A stretch of DNA of 64,000 nucleotides, taken from assembly GCA_946699065.1 (NCBI GenBank), contig CAMPDV010001995.1, positions 23,594 to 87,593 of the forward strand. Direction: 5' to 3'. The stretch comes from Loxodes magnus. Taxonomy: Eukaryota; Ciliophora; Karyorelictea; Loxodida; Loxodidae. The translations under genes and the position numbers were made by a program. Positions within the stretch are counted from its first letter, which is position 1, and each line of letters begins with the position of its first letter. The notes below the pieces were generated by a model. That model was not told where the DNA came from. It saw only the letters and a program-made list of their open reading frames with translations, and searched no databases. Positions 60,723-64,000 of the stretch are shown here, one piece after another.

Positions 60723-63700
60723 TCAGCTCTTCTTCTCCTTACTTTCGTTTATCTTCCAATTTGCAAAATTTATCTCTTTAAATCCTTCTGTTATAACCTT
60801 CTTCTCTAAAGCTTAGTATTGTTTGTTAATACCTTCTTCTTCCTTTATCATTTTATTATATTCCTAATAACTTATATCTCTCTCTTACTCTTTAGGATTT
60901 CACTTTTGCTTTAATCTTTCTATCTAACTCAGGAAACTATCAATATCTGGTCTTATATTCTGGTCATAGGCTAAACATCTGTAGAGTAGATCAGTTAATT
61001 CAGGTTCTTATAATATTTCGTTTGAAAACATAGGAATCATTTTGTTGATATAAACTATTTGCTTTAGTTATTCTTATTCATTTATATTAGGATAAAGTAA
61101 TCCTTCATTGAATATCTCAACTCCGATACAACCTAAAGATCAGATATCACTTTTCTTTGTCACATTCTTTTCAAATTGTTCAGGTGCCATTCACTGATGT
61201 ACGCCTTTTTATTCTAATATAGTTAATCAGTTAGTTTAATCGAATAATCCAAAAGGTACTATTTTAGGTTAGTCTTCATTATCTAATAGAATATTTATAG
61301 ATTTCATCTCTTTGTGAATCAAATTTCTGGAGTGAATTGACAATAAGCCATCTGCTATTTAACTAAGTAAATTTAGTTTTTTATAAAATCTTAAAGCAGA
61401 TCCTTTTTGATTGCTTTTGAATAGTTATTTAGTCTATATTTATTAGAATAAACTTGCTTTAAACTAAAATTCTAATAAAAGAAATAAGTTGTAATTTCCT
61501 TATTCCTAAGTATCAATAGCAACTCCCTTTAGTTATAGAATTCTTAAGTTGTTTAGTGACAGTAGCTCTTTGCATTCAAAATAGAACTGATTTATTTATA
61601 TCTAAATATTAGTCTTTTAGTTAAATATCTTAAGAGCATAATTAGATTGATCGATAGTAATAAGATAAATAATTCCGTATTAATCTTAATAAAGTTTTTA
61701 TAAGCTATTAAGAGATTAATTATCAGGAACTAATTCTTTGTAATTTCATATTCTTAGTTGAGATTAGCTATTTACACTAGCACTGCTTTAGTATAAGAAA
61801 TTTCCAATTTCTTCTATAGAAATTTCTTATTATTCTTAGATTAATTTATTAATATCTCTTATTTGAGGATTTATAGATTAGAATTTATTTAATGCGCTGT
61901 ACGAAAACATTCGAGGGCTTCTTGAATCTAATTTAAAGCTTGATGAACTAAACCTTTGTCATACCAAGCTTTTGCATATTTGGGATTAAGCTAGATAGCT
62001 TTGTTAAAACACTCGATGGCTTCAAGATAATTTCCTAGTTTATAGAGAGAAAAGCCTTTCAATTTGAAGGATTTTGCATTAGTAGAATCGATTTTAATAG
62101 CTTCGTTTAGACTTTCAATGACTTCAATATGTCTTCCTAATTTTTTAAGTACATATCCTTTACCAATATGAAAGTCTGCGTATTAGGATCTAGCTTAATA
62201 GCTATATCACAACTCTATAAAGCTTCGTTGTATTTTCCTAAATTATTTAGTGCTAATCCTCTATTATTATGAGCAAGTGCAAGCATAGGATCAAGTTTAA
62301 TAGCAATATCATAGCTATATAAAGCTTCGTTGTATTTTCCTAAATTATTTAGTGCTAATCCTCTATTATTATGAGCAAGTGCAAGCATAGGATCAAGTTT
62401 AATAGCAATATCATAGCTATATAAAGCTTCGTTGTATTTTCCTAAATTAAATAATGCAGATCCTTTATTATTATGAGCAAGTGTAAGCATAGGATCAAGC
62501 TTAATAGCTATATCACAACTCTATAAAGCTTCGTTGTATTTTCCTAAATTAAATAATGCAGATCCTTTATTATTATGAGCAAGTGTAAGCATAGGATCAA
62601 GCTTAATAGCTATATCACAACTCTATAAAGCTTCGTTGTATTTTCCTAAATTATTTAGTGCTAATCCTCTATTATTATGAGCAAGTGCAAGCATAGGATC
62701 AAGCTTAATAGCTATATCATAACTCTATAAAGCTTCGTTGTATTTTCCTAAATTATTTAGTGCTAATCCTCTATTATTATGAGCAAGTGCAAGCATAGGA
62801 TCAAGCTTAATAGCTATATCATAACTCTATAAAGCTTCGTTGTATTTTCCTAAATTAAATAATGCAGATCCTTTATTATTATGAGCAAGTGTAAGCATAG
62901 GATCAAGCTTAATAGCTATATCACAACTCTATAAAGCTTCGTTGTATTTTCCTAAATTAAATAATGCAGATCCTTTATTATTATGAGCAAGTGCAAGATT
63001 AGGATCAAGCTTAATAGCTATATCACAACTCTATAAAGCTTCGTTGTATTTTCCTAAATTAAATAATGCAGATCCTTTATTATTATGAGCAAGTGTAAGC
63101 ATAGGATCAAGCTTAATAGCTATATCACAACTCTATAAAGCTTCGTTGTATTTTCCTAAATTATTTAGTGCTAATCCTCTATTATTATGAGCAAGTGCAA
63201 GCATAGGATCAAGCTTAATAGCTATATCATAACTCTATAAAGCTTCGTTGTATTTTCCTAAATTATTTAGTGCTAATCCTCTATTATTATGAGCAAGTGC
63301 AAGCATAGGATCAAGCTTAATAGCTATATCATAACTCTATAAAGCTTCGTTGTATTTTCCTAAATTATTTAGTGCTAATCCTCTATTATTATGAGCAAGT
63401 GCAAGCATAGGATCAAGCTTAATAGCTATATCATAACTCTATAAAGCTTCGTTGTATTTTCCTAAATTAAATAATGCAGATCCTTTATTATTATGAGCAA
63501 GTGTAAGCATAGGATCAAGCTTAATAGCTATATCACAACTCTATAAAGCTTCGTTGTATTTTCCTAAATTAAATAATGCAGATCCTTTATTATTATGAGC
63601 AAGTGCAAGATTAGGATCAAGCTTAATAGCTATATCACAACTCTATAAAGCTTCGTTGTATTTTCCTAAATTTCCTAGCGCTAATCCTTTATTACTATGA

Positions 63701-63921
63701 GCAAGTGCAAACATAGGATCAAGCTTAATAGCTATATCATAACTCTATAAAGCTTCGTTGTATTTTCCTAAATTTCCTAGCGCTATTCCTTTATTACTAT
63801 GAGCAAGTGCAAGATTAGGATCGAGTATAATAGCTATATCATAATATTCGATTGCTTCTAGATAATTTCCTTCTTAATATAGTTAAGCAGCTTTTTGGCA
63901 ATATTAATAAGTTTCTTCCAT
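60723..63921 (-). CDS. TPR-array pseudokinase D, two frameshifts
   Basis: ATG at 63,921 (MEETYQYCQKAAQLYQEGNY) opens about 18-19 tetratricopeptide repeats of 102 bp (LGKYNEALYSYDIAIKLDPM type). A kinase fold follows with HKEMKSIN, PFG at the DFG site, MAPEQF and SDI-W-SLG. It ends KEKKS-TGA-TGA at 60,725. The TPR array is in one frame, the linker in a second and the kinase domain in the third. One base appears lost at about 62,180 (where DPN-T-x-ADFHIGKG would read through) and another at about 61,890. Family function as for A-C: TPR scaffold plus pseudokinase with HRD changed to HKE and no DFG Asp. Either a pseudogene or two assembly errors. Confidence 0.85.
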
Positions 63922-64000
63922 TTTAAGTATGTAGGTTACAAGTTAAATAAAGATTAGATATTGCTTGATGATAGCTATAATTTAATTTAAATAGCTAGAT

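Noticed and set aside
1..64000. tRNA, rRNA or CRISPR arrays
   Set aside because: I looked for tRNA-like T-arms, conserved rRNA stretches and regular direct repeats with unique spacers of CRISPR type and found none. The repeats present are TPR-coding, satellite or intron-like.

Overview
This window looks like nuclear DNA of a ciliate that uses the karyorelict genetic code (as in Loxodes; NCBI table 27). It is very AT-rich. In-frame TAG/TAA sit where sister repeats have CAG (Gln). TGA sits at the invariant Trp of kinase motifs (D-I-TGA-S-L-G; H-Q-TGA-M-A-P-E). Three paralogous kinase-like genes end K-K-S-TGA, so TGA is both Trp and the terminal stop. Standard-code ORF finding therefore misses almost every gene. 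TAA, TAG and most TGA do not close frames, so wrong frames also look open and protein-like. I rely on homology, on paralogue comparison and on start/stop consistency, and say where the frame is only my best guess.

Layout: 1-5.5 kb holds diverged pieces of two repeat gene families (called X and Z here). 5.6-9.6 kb holds two probable convergent genes. 10.2-15.8 kb is a degenerate satellite of about 98 bp per unit. 15.8-21.2 kb has an X remnant, TPR-pseudokinase gene A and gene Y, all on the minus strand. 21.7-26.3 kb has more satellite, a Z copy, an X remnant and a LINE-like retrotransposon fragment. 26.5-42 kb has TPR-pseudokinases B and C, each followed by an X copy, plus a gag-like zinc-knuckle gene (G). 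42-43.4 kb is a minus-strand zinc-knuckle protein. 43.7-44.2 kb is a pair of structured, GC-richer repeats. 45.0-45.6 kb is a clean RING plus ubiquitin-like gene. 45.5-47.9 kb is the most striking feature: roughly 80 consecutive GT...AG segments of 16-25 nt separated by exactly 3 nt each, which looks like an array of tiny introns with single-codon exons. 48.7-52.9 kb is a minus-strand LINE. 53-60 kb holds degraded duplicates of Y, G and the TPR gene, and an intact G copy. 60.7-63.9 kb is TPR-pseudokinase D with two frameshifts.

How the parts relate: four TPR-kinase paralogues (A-D) share a kinase fold with HRD changed to HKE and the DFG Asp lost, so they are probably TPR-scaffolded pseudokinases. 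On three occasions an X-family gene lies directly downstream on the same strand. Retroelement-like genes (LINEs, G) and segmental duplication appear to have shaped the region.
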